The notes under the pieces were generated by a model. That model made no database searches, was not told where the DNA came from, and was given only the letters and a program-made list of their open reading frames with translations. A DNA stretch of 64,000 nt from Macrosoma leucophasiata (taxonomy: Eukaryota > Arthropoda > Insecta > Lepidoptera > Hedylidae), in the NCBI GenBank assembly GCA_036365455.1, contig JAWQUS010000020.1, forward strand, positions 4,251,001 through 4,315,000, in the 5' to 3' direction. Below are positions 1 to 11,344 of the stretch, in pieces; within the stretch, counting starts at the first letter, position 1; each line of letters opens with the position of its first letter. The position numbers and the translations under genes are program-made.

Positions 1-1218
1 GGCGTGATTTCCAGACCGCACTCAAGACCGAAGTAGGTACAATTTTACTTGCGTAAAGTGTTTAAAATCTGAGAAAAGTCTAGATCTTTCATAGGCTTAG
101 ACTTTTCATAGAATTACAGTTGGGCAACTTTCAGAATGTACATATTTTGATTCAAACACGCACAACTTTACTAGTAAAGTTGTGTCACGACTGTGAATCA
201 AAATTAGTATTGAAAATAGGATTTGTACTTACAAAGTAAGCTCTGAATGCGATCTTTGAATCTCACTTTAGACGGGTAATATAGCATTGTAAATACAACC
301 TACTTTTGTGTCAATAAAAACTTAGAAGGTGCATAATAGTTTTCAAAACACCAGAAATTTGTTTTATTTTATAGTAGGAAGTTAAATAACTTTGCGCAGT
401 ACTATTTCTTTGGATCCATTGCTTTGGCTCTGCATATACTTTATTTAACTATTATTACGTTTTATTTTTTCACCCAAATTGTTGTAATAAGTGTAAGTAA
501 GCAGATGTTTTTATGATTTTAAATTTAAAAGTTCCCAACAATGAAAGCCCGTAGTCGTAATAACCTAGTAGAATATTTTTTTGGCCCGGCTCTCTTAGAC
601 TCATCCAAACCTATTACATTTATGCATTCCATGTTTGATGATGATTTTTTTTCTTATTTTCCAATAAGAAAAAATCCCAAATGTGAGTTCATTACATCAA
701 ATCGATAAAAGCCGATCGGCATTGTCTTAAAATGATTTTACTGCCGCTGCATCATGACTTCATAGGGATGATTATAATGGTAATATAATCCAACGTTTAT
801 ATTGCTGATATCTTTGTTGAAGTAAGTACCTTCCCAATTATATACATTTGCAAGTTTTAAACTGGACTGGTTTAATTTTGTTTACCCCCATTTATTAGAT
901 TTCAGTTTAAAGATTGCAAGTGTACTTGTAAAAAAAGTAATCTAAATCCAAACTACGAAAAAAAAACAACCATCAAATATGATTGCGTAAGCAGTAGACT
1001 TTGTCATTTAGCAATTTAATTATTACGATTTTGTCATTATAATCTGATCCCGTTCAACATTCATATTTTTCAATGATGTATAAAAAATATGAATGCTTTG
1101 ATAGACCGTACTTTCATTGTGGGGATACTGTAAAAAAAGTATCGATACTCTGTTAAATGTAGGAACATAAAAGGAACCAAGAAGATGAACCCATCAAGAC
1201 GCCGCGCCGTGCAGTTCT
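1..1218. other. Non-coding stretch with fold-back DNA at its left end
   Basis: No gene is visible. The first 310 bases are rich in inverted repeats (see the palindrome at 144-204 and a second imperfect hairpin at about 76-112), so they may be the end of a fold-back MITE cut by the window edge. The rest is AT-rich with nothing recognisable. Confidence 0.5.
144..204. repeat. Palindrome with perfect 24-bp core
   Basis: Positions 161-184 are a perfect palindrome centred on CTAG (half-site CACAACTTTACT). Outside it, ATTTTGATTCA (144-154) pairs with its reverse complement at 194-204. The block would extrude as a cruciform or fold as a hairpin. It may be the centre of a fold-back element. Confidence 0.75.
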
Positions 1219-1509
1219 CTAGTTCCTTTCATAAGAAAATGGGTGCATGCCATTGTGGTTTGTGTGCCAGCCAGCCCCCAGTACGACACTAGAATCGACG
1301 TAATTGTTAATAAGGCAACGATAATGACTTATGATCCTGTTGCGGTAGTTCGTCATATAGGAAGCTGATAGCATCGACAATTGCAGATCTTCAGAATGCG
1401 ATGGAAGTATTTTCCGGATAAAAGAAGAGGAAATAGCAAATGGTTTTTCCCATCCAGCAGCATGTTCAAGAGCAACCGAATAAGATATTTTAGATTTAAG
1501 CATGTTCAA
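1219..1509 (-). CDS. Unrecognised 96-codon open frame downstream of Aven
   Basis: An ATG-to-stop frame of 96 codons lies just downstream of the Aven stop codon on the same strand. Its composition is protein-like (mixed hydrophobic and polar residues, no low-complexity runs), but no family is recognised. It could be a small gene, a terminal exon or chance. There is no clear splice site, signal peptide or neighbour that supports it. Confidence 0.2.
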   Translation of the reverse strand: MNMLKSKISYSVALEHAAGWEKPFAISSSFIRKILPSHSEDLQLSMLSASYMTNYRNRIISHYRCLINNYVDSSVVLGAGWHTNHNGMHPFSYERN

Positions 1510-1649
1510 AAGAGTATAAATATTATACTAAACAATGTGTTTGGTTGAATGATTAGGTATATTTGTTATTTTAACATTAATTATACACACTATAATGTTA
1601 TTTTATAATACATATTGCAAATAAATACTTAAAAAAACAATTAAATATC

Positions 1650-4600
1650 TTATCCCTCTAAAAAGTCGTCTAGCCATTTTTCGAGATCTTCGGGCGACTG
1701 AAACATTGCATCCGTGGGTGCTTCCCTGGCGGGCTTATCTGCAATGTTATCGATAGTAAATTAATTATATAGTTAAATGAATATGGACGTATCAATGTTA
1801 GATATTAATGTAATTAAAAAAGACATAAGTAATGTCTGTTAGTGTAATCAAAAATACAAAACGGGTAATTATTTTACAAGTGTTTTATTTATAGAGATAA
1901 TTACTGAATCAGAGCAGAGTATCTTCACGCCAATGAATAAATTGTAGATTCGGTCTAGGCAGCTACAAGCAGCACAGGCGTCAGGCTTAAATTAAGAGGT
2001 CCTTGGTCAGAATTAAGTGGCATTATTTATTTAATCTTTCAATCACAATAAAAGTACATGAGGCGGACATTCTCTACCAGTCAACCTTTTTCAAACCAGG
2101 TTTCGAAATGTGGTCGATAAATGATGTCAATGGGTTCGCTTCTAAGTAAAAGGAACTCTGACAAAATAATACTACTCAGTACCTACGTAACTTGCGCTTT
2201 CGGGTTGTTTTTTTGCTATACCATTTTTGACGATTGACCACGACGAGACTACGGAAGCACATCCTAAAAGTTCTCGGCGATAAGACCACGTCGGCTATCA
2301 CCGCGATGAACTATCACTTGCAATATTACAAAGTCTTGACCCGCCTCCTGTCCCGACCCTAGCACTACCTGCGTATCGTTATTCCGGTTATCAGCAACCG
2401 ACAACTGGTGCGAAAGTTGCACCGCCCCTAATCGCATAATTATAATATAATATGCTCAGCAGAGTGGATGTTTATAATGCCTGTCAGACAGAGCCAAGTG
2501 GTGTGTCGTCCAGGTATTTTCTTGACCACCTGCGTATCAGGCTTCAGAAAAGATCCATTCTAAACACTATCTTCCTAGTACTATGATCCCTTCATAAGAC
2601 CCAGTTAACACGTTAACGTGTTGACAGCAGAGCAGAGTTGGGGTTAACAAAGGAGAAGGATCAAGTTTGTATGTGTTTCCTTAAATCCCTTTTTGTCTAT
2701 CCTGACGTTCAAAGTTCATGCATCACTCTCCTCACCATCCTTGGAAAAAGTACTGGCGATTTGCACAATGCACTGCATGCACCACACTACGTAGCACGGG
2801 AGTACGTATTTTTACGATGTTTGATAGTATCTCCATTGTATTGAAACACGTAGTGCAAACACACAGAAAAATCATTCCAGATCACGCGTCTACATGCGGA
2901 GAAACACATCCACGCTTTTGTTTTGTGCGGGGAAATCTACATTATGAATGCGAAACTGCACTCCAGCGACCACGTGGCTTCGTCGGCACGCATCCCGTAG
3001 CGTAGCGTGTGCGAATCGGCTTATGGTAGTGGCACTTGATTAGACTTCTGGAATGATATCTACAACTATAAGTACAAACAAGCAAAATTATTTAATTATG
3101 AAGTAAACATACCTGTTTCTATTTGAGTCACAGTGGTTCTTAAGTCGATTTCAGATTCTATTCGTGTTTGTTCTTTATTTTCTTTTATATCTTCAGAGAT
3201 ATTTTCATCACTATTGATTACAATTGCATTCTCCATTGTTTCATTTTTATGTGTTATTTTGCTTTGTTCATTACTGTCTACTAATTCTTTTTCCAGCTCA
3301 TCTTTGACTGGAGATGCATTTTGTATATTACTTTCGATTCGACTATTTTCTACTTCAACTACAACAGATTCAGATGTGGGTGCTTCGAGTATAATATCTT
3401 CAGCCGACGATTGATTATTAACTTCTTCTGGAACTTCAAATTTAAAATCATCACATTCTACTGAATGTTTATTATCATGTTCATTTTCTTCTGATTTACG
3501 TAAGCTGCTGAGGATTTTATCTTGAGCTTCTAACTCTGGTGTCGAGTATTTTTTATCGTTGAAGTATTTTTGTTTGTACTTTGTGGCTCTATGATTCATG
3601 CTTAGAATATCAGTTTCATTGAATATGTCTAAATCAATATTGTTCCGTTCATAGAATGGGATTGTTGAGAGCGCAGTGGCAAGTTCATCCATATTTATAT
3701 CAAAATATTTATCATACAATGAAGGCCCAGTGCTAATGTCCCAAGATTTCTCATGTTTGAATTGAAAATGACCACCAATGGATAATGGTGCTTGTATCAG
3801 ACTCTGAAATATGTTACAAATTATTCTCAATTAAAATGTTAATTTTAGCAATTTAATAAGAGGTAAGTAAGTAATATTTAATTGAATTAAAAACACACTT
3901 GATTTGAACAGAAAAATACTATTGTAGGTGGGTAGTGGAATGGCATATAATAATGGTTAATTTTTTTTTGTTGGTTTAGTTGCTACCTAATAAATCGAAC
4001 GAGGTGATGACAGATTACGATTGCTGTCAATGAAGGGAGAAAGCTATTTAATTTAGGTAAGTATATGTATAGAAAACCTACGCAGACTGTATCTAATGCA
4101 GGTTCTGTGTACACCTAGTACACCTGTGGACACGTATTGATTGGAAAGTAGGTACTACCCCTTACTACTACTTGCCAATCAATTACTGTCCTCTCTCCTC
4201 CTTCCTCCTTAGCAATAACACTAATAAGGGGCCCCAAAATCGCGTTGATAGACATTTCCCATGGATGTATCAAAAAGGTTACACCCACACCCCATAGCCA
4301 AAGAATATGTAATAATACTACGTATAGAGTGGACACTTCGACGTCCCGCCCGATTTTCCCGCCTCCCCCAACCACCTCCCCTCTTATGGGCGACGGTTGG
4401 TATTTTCTACGTGCTACGCACACAGGTGCACGTGTAAATACTCGTCACTGATTGATGTCTGTGTAATAAAGACCAAATTAAGCGTTTGTATGCAATTTCG
4501 GCGGAGTGTCCGCGGTGTGCCATAGCACTGTATCTGTATCTACTTATAATTCAACTGACGACTGTCGAGCAATGAGGTTATAAATTATCATTGCTGTCGA

Positions 4601-6883
4601 GTGTGAACTTTCTTACGGATATTAAGCATTGTAGTTTAAGTCATGAAAGTGGCAAACAAGCATGCAGTTCACATTGATGTTAAGTGATGACTTCAGCCTA
4701 TAGACACCAACACAAAGACCAGAGGTCAAAATGCAGATGCGTTACCACTTCTGAGGCCTAAGGTGTTATGCCTCTGTGCCGGAAATTACAGGTCCGTACA
4801 TTACCACCTGACCGGAATACGATAGTGCTGAACACTTACCATTTAGCGGCAAGTATATTAGGTAATGCGGTGGTGCTTACGCCCGCGAGCTCCGTCACTG
4901 AAGCTGATTTAAGTTTTTGTTTGTTAGGTACCTTACAGATCAGCCAGGGTGCGGCAAGCGCCCCACTCTGCCCTATCGTGGCTACGCCCATGACAATTCC
5001 TTAGTGGCGGAACAACAACAACATGTAGAATTAACAAAAAATTGAGAACGATTGCCACCATTATAGAAAAGTGCCTCTAATGCTACACCCGCCGCTGAGG
5101 TTCCAAATTCAATCGCCGCGCCGGAGTGTTTTTGGGTTTTTTTATTTACAACATTTCCAGGAGAGTTGGAGCTCGGTATTGCGTCTCGTGACTGTATTTA
5201 CGTAAATCACACATGGTGTGTAGTTATACAATTTATTACAATAGATCTTAATTAGAGTGTAGTCTGAAAAATTAGATATGGGAAAAGCAATCCTATAGGG
5301 AAATTCGCCCCTGGGTAGGCAGAGAGTGGGGAGCGCCAGATATCCCAGTCCTGGCACACCTGCCGTGTCTATACAAGTAAATACTAAGGTATATAAATTA
5401 ATAATATTACTTGTAATAGTATATAAATAAATGTGTCAATATGACTGGGCAAGCACAATACTGACCCAGAGGTCGGGTATGATCCCTCTGAAGGTATTAT
5501 TGCAAGCCCAGTCTCCGGTTTCTGTTCCTCTGAAAGCACACAGAGCCATTGATCTTGTATCCAATGTCTGTTGAGAGTGGTCACTGTGCTTTAAATTTGG
5601 TTTGGAGGATTTGGGGTAAGTAAGTATATAAATATTGTTTGTTGTTGGTTCCTCTTAATTACCTCTTACTAAAGGAAGGTAAATAAAATATTTTACCGCA
5701 TAATCAGCACCCATGTTTTCTTGTTCTTCTATCTCTTCATAAGACTCAATTGGCATCTCATATTTTGCCCAATTACTCTGTATCTCTTTTTTTTTGTATT
5801 TAGAATTTGCTTCCTCGGTAATTTTAAGAATTTCATCTGTTTCTCTTTTCAAATTTTTGTAGAATTCTGGGCCAGGTGGCTCGTACACTGGTTTCTCTTG
5901 TTCAGTTTTTACTGGAACTAAAAATTTAATGCATACTATAGAGATTTACCTACGACACAAATTTAAAAAAATATTTCACATTTGGCTACATTTTATAGTC
6001 ATCAGACTACAAAATGTGAAATATTTTTTTAAATTTCAAACCATTTCCAAAAATGGAGTTTATGGGCAATAGAACACATTTCACAATGTTCTCCCGATTT
6101 CATAAAAATTACATTAAGGAAACACTAATTAAGTGATTGTTGTATTGTCTGTGGCAGTGGTTCTCAAAGTGGGGTTCTATGAAGCATTTGTTGAATATGT
6201 TACAGATTTTTGCAAAAATATTTAAGGGATTACTAAAAATAAATTGATACTTTATTTGAGGGATTTCTAAAAATAAATTGATACTTATTGATCTTCCAAA
6301 AGTTTGAGAATCACTGGTATATGACAATATTGTAATGGATTGGCATCCCATAGTGCAATATTGTAGTTTCATACTTTGATATGTACACAAAAAATTAAAG
6401 AAAGGTACAATGGTTATACGGCTTTCAAATACCTATTACCTTTAGAGCTGAAAATTATATGACCAACAGCCTACCATAGTAAATAAACTAAGGAGAAACT
6501 GTGACAGGGACACTGGGATTGGAACAATATGAATTTTTTACTGGTTTACCATTTATATTATTCAACAGTAAAAATGATTTTTTGTGCCTATTTAAATAAA
6601 CTAATGCCTATATATTGACACCAGTGCATCCATAACTTAAAAATACATATTGTCTAACTTACCTTTATGAGTCTCTGCTTCTTTTAATACATTTTCAGTT
6701 TTCCTCTCTACTGGCTGCCGGCCTTGTCTTTTACGGCGCTGTTCTTTTGGATTACCTTTTTGTCTGTAATAACAAACAATATGGTTTATGTTATGCCTGT
6801 AGGTAAAGATTATTTAATGTTTGTCATGCAATAGTTTTAATTAAATCAACAACTTACTGATTTTTCTTAGAATCTGCCGACAT
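1650..6883 (-). CDS. Aven: Cell death regulator Aven homologue, five coding exons
   Basis: Exons on the minus strand: 6858-6883 (start codon 6881-6883), 6663-6763, 5697-5917, 3113-3803 and 1650-1738 (stop 1650-1652). All four introns have GT...AG ends and the summed length is 1128 bp, 375 codons plus stop accounting, with phases that close exactly. Exons 1-2 encode a short basic start (RRKRQGRQ). Exon 3 ends in a segment with SNWAKYE and GADYA. Exon 4 opens with GGHFQFKHEKSWD followed by MDELATALSTIPFYERNNID. Exon 5 ends EDLEKWLDDFLEG. These match, in order, the vertebrate Aven landmarks SNWDRY, FRFAEEKEWD, the leucine-rich helix and the acidic EELEDWLD end. The middle of exon 4 is acidic and low in complexity. 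Aven proteins are known to bind Bcl-xL and Apaf-1, to restrain caspase activation and to act in ATM signalling. That role here is inferred from homology. The vertebrate RGG-rich N-terminus is missing or much reduced. Confidence 0.87.
1739..3112 (-). other. Aven intron 4
   Basis: A 1.37-kb intron in which no coding signal is seen. Around 2036-2100 it holds a worn piece of the LINE 3' UTR that is better preserved at 22470-22545 and 27505-27600 (shared GCGGAC...CATTCTCTACCAGTCAACC pattern). The remainder is moderately GC-rich and unassigned. Confidence 0.5.
4290..4525. repeat. Unclassified dispersed repeat in Aven intron 3
   Basis: About 235 bp that recur at 9270-9765, where the same sequence is split by about 275 bp. 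Shared landmarks are AATATGTAATAATACTACG, CGACGTCCCGCCCGATTT, a GGTTGGTATT block, CACAGGTGCACGTGTAAATA and GGCGGAGTGTCCGCGGTGTG. No open frame or clear terminal repeat is seen. Confidence 0.7.
4642..4906 (-). mobile_element. Bm1-like SINE, minus strand
   Basis: Nearly complete copy of the commonest repeat in this window. In its own direction the family starts ACTGGTGGTAGAGCTCCAGT (a pol III A-box-like head), runs about 290 bp, contains CACTTAACATCAATGTGAACTGC and ends CCATTACAT followed by poly(A). The head, the ordered blocks and the poly(A) end resemble the Bombyx Bm1 SINE. This copy lies in Aven intron 3 and lacks the last bases of the head. Confidence 0.85.
5312..5365 (-). mobile_element. 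LINE 3'-end fragment
   Basis: A short block reading GGTAGGCAGAGAGTG then AGCGCCAGATATCCC in the plus direction. The same block forms the 3' end of the LINEs at 32104-32936 and 62562-62700. It is a worn scrap in Aven intron 3 without a visible target duplication. Confidence 0.6.
5959..6036. repeat. Perfect 25-bp inverted repeat in Aven intron 2
   Basis: Positions 5959-5983 and 6012-6036 are exact reverse complements separated by 28 bp. In the Aven pre-mRNA this would form a 25-bp AU-rich hairpin. Confidence 0.85.
6155..6316. mobile_element. Short hAT-type MITE in Aven intron 2
   Basis: Ends are CAGTGGTTCTCAAA and its near-complement TTTGAGAATCACTG, a well-known hAT terminal pattern. Flanking octamers agree at only 5 of 8 bases, as expected for an old insertion. 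Inside, a 33-bp segment containing CTAAAAATAAATTGATACTT is tandemly duplicated. Confidence 0.7.
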
Positions 6884-7115
6884 TTTTGTGAAATTTTCAA
6901 TTTGTAAACAAATATTTAACTTATAATTTGAAATTCAGTATCAGTGATCCAAGTAATTTCAAGTGAATAAAATTGACAGATGACAGGGATGGCGGATTGG
7001 CGATCTGAGATCGATTAATCGGAAGATCGATCTTTGGACTGATTATTTAAATCGATTGACAGCACTGGATCGATCTTGTGAATCGTACTATACCCTGGAA
7101 AATCGATGATCGATC
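6884..7115 (-). promoter_or_regulatory. Probable Aven 5' UTR and promoter with ATCGAT cluster
   Basis: The Aven start codon is at 6881-6883, so its 5' UTR and promoter must lie here or further right unless a non-coding exon exists. Between 7009 and 7115 there are six ATCGAT hexamers in about 105 bp. ATCGAT is the core of the DRE element used by insect housekeeping promoters (DREF and BEAF factors). No TATA box is seen. The link to Aven is positional inference. Confidence 0.45.
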
Positions 7116-8111
7116 TTTTTACTTCATTACATTAGGAAGGATACAGTAAAGAAAGGCACGACACATAAATTCATAAGATTTGACGTGGGGATAGGAAGTA
7201 TTAAATATCAGCATTGAACACCGTTAAGTGTTTTTTTTTGCTCGTCTGTTTCTTAAAAAGAGATGTTGCGAGCTCGGCTCTGGATCGTACACGTCCTCAA
7301 AAAATGGGTATATTAAAGAAGAATCCGAAAAAAATACAATTAATTTATTCAAGAATATATATTAGAGTTATAACCACATTTAATTCAAACGATTTTATGT
7401 TTTTCAACTATGTTAAACATGGCGGCGATACAGCCGACACTTGGGATCAATCGATTTCGATAGTATTTAGAAAATATTACTTTTTTCTCCAAGTACTTTA
7501 AAATCAAAATACAATTAAAAAAATAAAAATGTCAAATAAAAATTTCGTTTAAAGAGCACAGCGTAAAAGTTAGAATAAAATTAGTCAGTCAGTCCATTAG
7601 GTATTTAATAGGTAAGTCAAGTGAGAAGTGTGTAATTATAGTCAGTAATTCGAGTAAAGCGATGGCTACCTTATCAGAACATTTACAATGAAGTTTTGGA
7701 AGTAAGCCAAAACTAAAAAATTCTTTCCGTTGTGACATTTTTTCTTCTTTTTTACATTTTTTGACCCTGGATCCAACTGGTTCTCGTCTTTAAAGCCATT
7801 CTTCTTTTCAATCCTCATTTCTTTTATAACAAAATAAAAAAAAAGACTTAATGGGAGGTGATGAGATGGTTTCCTAAAGAAGTTGATATGACGGATCCAG
7901 TAGTGATGGGGTTGTTAATAGGAGATTATATAGTTTATTTATAATCGAGACGAGGAAAAGACGAACAAAAAGTCGGTCCTGGTCGAAATTATAAAATCGC
8001 ATCACGTCTTCAAAAAAAAAAAGCGAAATTGTTGCTACATATTTCTGAAGCAAAAAATTTCTGATCGGTTTTTTTTAAAGTATAATGACTCGGAAATGAT
8101 AATGAAAACAA
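7116..8111. other. AT-rich intergenic stretch with one dispersed-repeat match
   Basis: No supported gene. About 7580-7710 matches 28330-28440 in the opposite orientation (shared AAAACTTCATTGTAAATG, TAGCCATCGCTTTACT and a GACT-rich tract). The rest is poly(A)/poly(T)-rich and unassigned. Confidence 0.5.
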
Positions 8112-8340
8112 GCATCTATCTATACATCCGACTATAGCCATCTAGATAAAACCCAGAGATCAAATTGTATTGCCATCCCTGAGGTCTTTGATAATATTAT
8201 GTGCTGCTATGTAATTACGGCGGGACTACTATAACCATTTTTTTATCGGTACACAATGGTGCTGTACATTTATATTTGGCAGGAGATTAGATGAAGCGGT
8301 GCCTACGCCGTGAATTTCCACACTGAAACTATTACCACAG
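8112..8340 (-). mobile_element. Diverged Bm1-like SINE
   Basis: A worn minus-strand copy. The block order (CCCTGAGGTCTTTG, TGTAATTACGG, TTTGGCAGGAGATTAGATGA, GGTGCCTACGCCG) matches better copies. The poly(T) start and exact ends are lost. Confidence 0.6.
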
Positions 8341-8417
8341 TCTAAAGAAAACGAACGTGTTATATGTACTTATACTGTGCCTTGTACCTTAAAAAAAGTT
8401 ACTTTGATGGACGCCTG

Positions 8418-8803
8418 GGGTGCGACCGCCTATCGATATTGCTATTGTCGTTGTCATTGCAGTCAAATTTTCATGTCGATTTGTAACTCCTTTAAAAGCA
8501 TTAGTGATAATCTGATCGTTTTTCTTACTTTCGTAGGTGAGAAACAAGCGATAATGGTAGGTGAACTTAGGTGGACAACGGAAAGAAGTAATTACCCCTG
8601 GTACACCCAATTCATAATAGGTGTACCACGGGTAGAAAATTTAACCCCTGGTTCACCCAGGTGGACTAAGTAGGTGTACCACGGGCAATGACCGATTATT
8701 TCGATTAAGTATTGTTATTAAGATATAGCAAAAATCGACATAAAAATTTGACAACAATGACAACGACAATAGCAATGTCGATAGGCGGTCGCACCCTTGG
8801 GAA
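8418..8803. mobile_element. MITE with about 65-bp terminal inverted repeats
   Basis: Left end GGGTGCGACCGCCTATCGAT, then blocks reading GCTATTGTCGTTGTCATTG and TCAAATTTTCATGTCGATTT, returns inverted at the right end (8739-8803). The same element is at 43490-43930 and scraps of its ends are at 39262-39315 and 51897-51950. No target duplication can be fixed because the flanks are themselves palindromic. The centre holds an extra hairpin-rich insert at 8596-8690. Confidence 0.8.
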
Positions 8804-8854
8804 CGGTAGCGACGGAGCCTTAGTGAACTTTAGGGCATCCTTACTGCCGACCTA

Positions 8855-8936
8855 CCTGCCTACCCCGTAAGGGACCTGAGGAGCAACCGGTCATCCAAAT
8901 TGTTGTCGATTGGTGTGAACATACATACATACACTT
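8855..8936 (+). mobile_element. LINE 3'-tail fragment, plus strand
   Basis: CCTACCCCGTAAGGGACCTG followed by an ACATACATACATACAC tail. This is the plus-strand form of the LINE end seen at 32104 and 62562. Confidence 0.6.
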
Positions 8937-8941
8937 ACTTT

Positions 8942-9230
8942 CACTGGTGGTAGAGCTCCAGTGACGGAGCTCGCGGGCGTAGGCACCACCGTATTACCTA
9001 ATTTACTTGCCGCTAAATGGTAGTGTTCAGCACTATCGTGTTCCATTCAGGTGGTTATAAATGAATGGCCCCGTAATTTCCGGCACAGAGGCATAACACC
9101 TTAGGCCTCAGGAGTGGTAACGCATCTGAATTTTGACCTTGGCCTTTGTGTGGGTGTCTATAGGCTGCAGTTATCCTTTAACATCACTGTGAACTGCATG
9201 CTTATTTAACACTTCCATTACATAAACAAA
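8942..9230 (+). mobile_element. Bm1-like SINE, plus strand
   Basis: Full-length copy starting ACTGGTGGTAGAGCTCCAGT and ending CCATTACATAAACAAA. It lies directly after a LINE tail. Confidence 0.88.
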
Positions 9231-9269
9231 ATTACATACACCACCTAATCTATCCAATCGCTTATCTAA

Positions 9270-9765
9270 TGGCAGAGAATATGTAATAATACTACGTATA
9301 GAATAGATAGTTCGACGTCCCGCCCGATTTCCCCGCGTCTCCCAACCTCCTCATCTTTTATGGGCGATGGTTGGTATTCTACAGGGAGGTTGCGAGCGGC
9401 CTAGTTTTGATACATTTTCAATTCAATTTATTATTTATTTACTTAAAAATAGTGGTTGTAAAGCTATTGTGTTCGATAGTAATATACGGTGATAGAGTTC
9501 CAATGAACGAGCTCGATAGCGTGAACACCTATATGTTACCTATTTGACCTGCCAGTAAGTGGTTATCGGTTTTCTCCAATGTAAACCGTTATCATGTTCT
9601 GGGTAGGTTATATACTTGGTAGAATTTCCGTGATGGAGATCCAAGGCGTGGGGACTGGGGACACAGGTGCACGTGTAAATACACGTCACTGATTGATGTC
9701 TGTGTAATAGGTAACCAAATTAAGCATTTGTATGGAATTTTGGCGGAGTGTCCGCGGTGTGTTAA
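9270..9765. repeat. Second copy of the 4.29-kb repeat, interrupted
   Basis: 9270-9380 and 9659-9765 are collinear with 4290-4525. The intervening 9381-9658 is absent from the other copy and contains a partial Bm1-like SINE head (9488-9590, GATAGAGTTCCAATGAACGAG). Confidence 0.7.
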
Positions 9766-9820
9766 ATGGTAGAAGGTAAAATGTGTCATCATTAGATTTA
9801 TTCTGGTGGTTATGTATTTT

Positions 9821-10012
9821 ACTGGTGGTAGAGTTCCAATGTTGGGACTCGAGATCGTAGGCACTACTGCATTACCTAAACTATCTGCCGTTACATGGTA
9901 GATTGTAAAGTATGGCCCCGTAATAACTAACACACACACATAACAACTATGATCTCAGGGGTGGCAAAGCATCTGCATTTTACCTCTGGTTTTTGATGGA
10001 GATGATACTGCA
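9821..10012 (+). mobile_element. Bm1-like SINE, older subfamily
   Basis: Begins ACTGGTGGTAGAGTTCCAAT and carries the GGTCTCAGGGGTGGCAA-type centre. It differs from the commoner subfamily by TTATTACGG and CCCC indels and loses its 3' end near 10012. Confidence 0.75.
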
Positions 10013-11340
10013 ATATTTATGTTGTCAGAACATACTCAACTGTGTTTGGATAGACGTGTACGGATCGGGTAGGTATCTCAAAAACATAAGCGTTAAAATG
10101 ACGTTTAAATTTTATGATTTACATAACAATAAACAAAACAGTTGAGTTACTGTTTTGTGTTTTATTGTTAAGCCGAGTGAGCCCTATGCATTGAAGACTG
10201 TGACGACAATATAATATTGCACCCACATGTCGCCTTGTATTTATTTTAAATATTATGTACCGGTAATAGAGCTTCAGTTTCTTAAAATCGACGCTACAAT
10301 GACCGAGCGTAGGCAGACGTGGTGGGAGCTATTACCGAATAGGGTTATCAACTAAAAAAAATACAGGTGTGAGAAGTAAAATGAATAGTATCTATTTCAA
10401 TATTTCAAACAGGATTTCCCCTTTTCTTGGCCGATTTTAATTCATATTAATCAGAGCATTTTAATTACCAGTTTTTTCTGTTTTGGGTAATTTTTAATTA
10501 AATCTTGAAAAGTTTCCTTACTTGCAATTTTTTCGCCTTCACTGGTGCTTTGAGCAATCAGTTTTGCCGTTTATAAAACATTTTATTTGTTGATGAAACA
10601 AGCAGTACCCATTTTACTTAGCTAAGTACATTATCTTTACAAACAGTAAAAAGAGTATTCATGAGCGAAAAGTAGTTATTAATACTTTTTATCAGTGTAG
10701 CTGGCAACCCTAATCCCGAATGCATCTCCCGTCGGTGAACCGCCCACATTGAGATGTCGCGACTCGATAAAATATTTATTACATTGCTGGTGTTGTTGCG
10801 ATGGTAGGTAGCAATTAATATGAGCTAGCGGCAATGTATTATCAGAGTAGCAATTATGTACGATAACTCATCAATTACTGTAAAGGATAGAACCAATAAG
10901 CGTCTCGTTTCCATAATAAATAAGTAAAGTTAGTGAAGCTACTATCCGCCGCATACAGCTGTGGCGCGGCGGGCAGTCATTTTATTGAATTAGGTAGTAT
11001 TTGTAAGCTGGAATGTAGGTTAAAAGGCATAAGAATATGAGTTATTCAAATAAAAAGGCAATAGATAATGTGATGAGTCATTTATTGTATCAGAAAGGTG
11101 TGATCTCGTTACATAGTTTTTACAAGCTAGTATAGCTCGTAATGGCCGCTAGAGGTGATAATGGAAGGACGCAGCGGTAAATTAAAATCGATATAACTCG
11201 TTAGGTTCTCGTAGTAAACTAGTAATATTTGAACACAATGATAAGATAGTTGTTATCAAGCGATTGCCATATGAAATATTAAATTTGAGAGAGTAGGTAT
11301 TTTCGCTTGGTCGAGAGGGTCGTCATGGAGGGAGACGGTT
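10013..11340. other. Unassigned AT-rich sequence
   Basis: No gene, RNA or clear mobile element is visible. A weak SINE-like word (GGTAATAGAGCTTCAG) occurs at about 10261 but the following bases do not continue the match. Confidence 0.4.
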
Positions 11341-11344
11341 TGGA

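Noticed and set aside
7214..7501. 95-codon plus-strand frame near Aven
   Set aside because: Low-complexity, no domain, in AT-rich DNA; likely chance.
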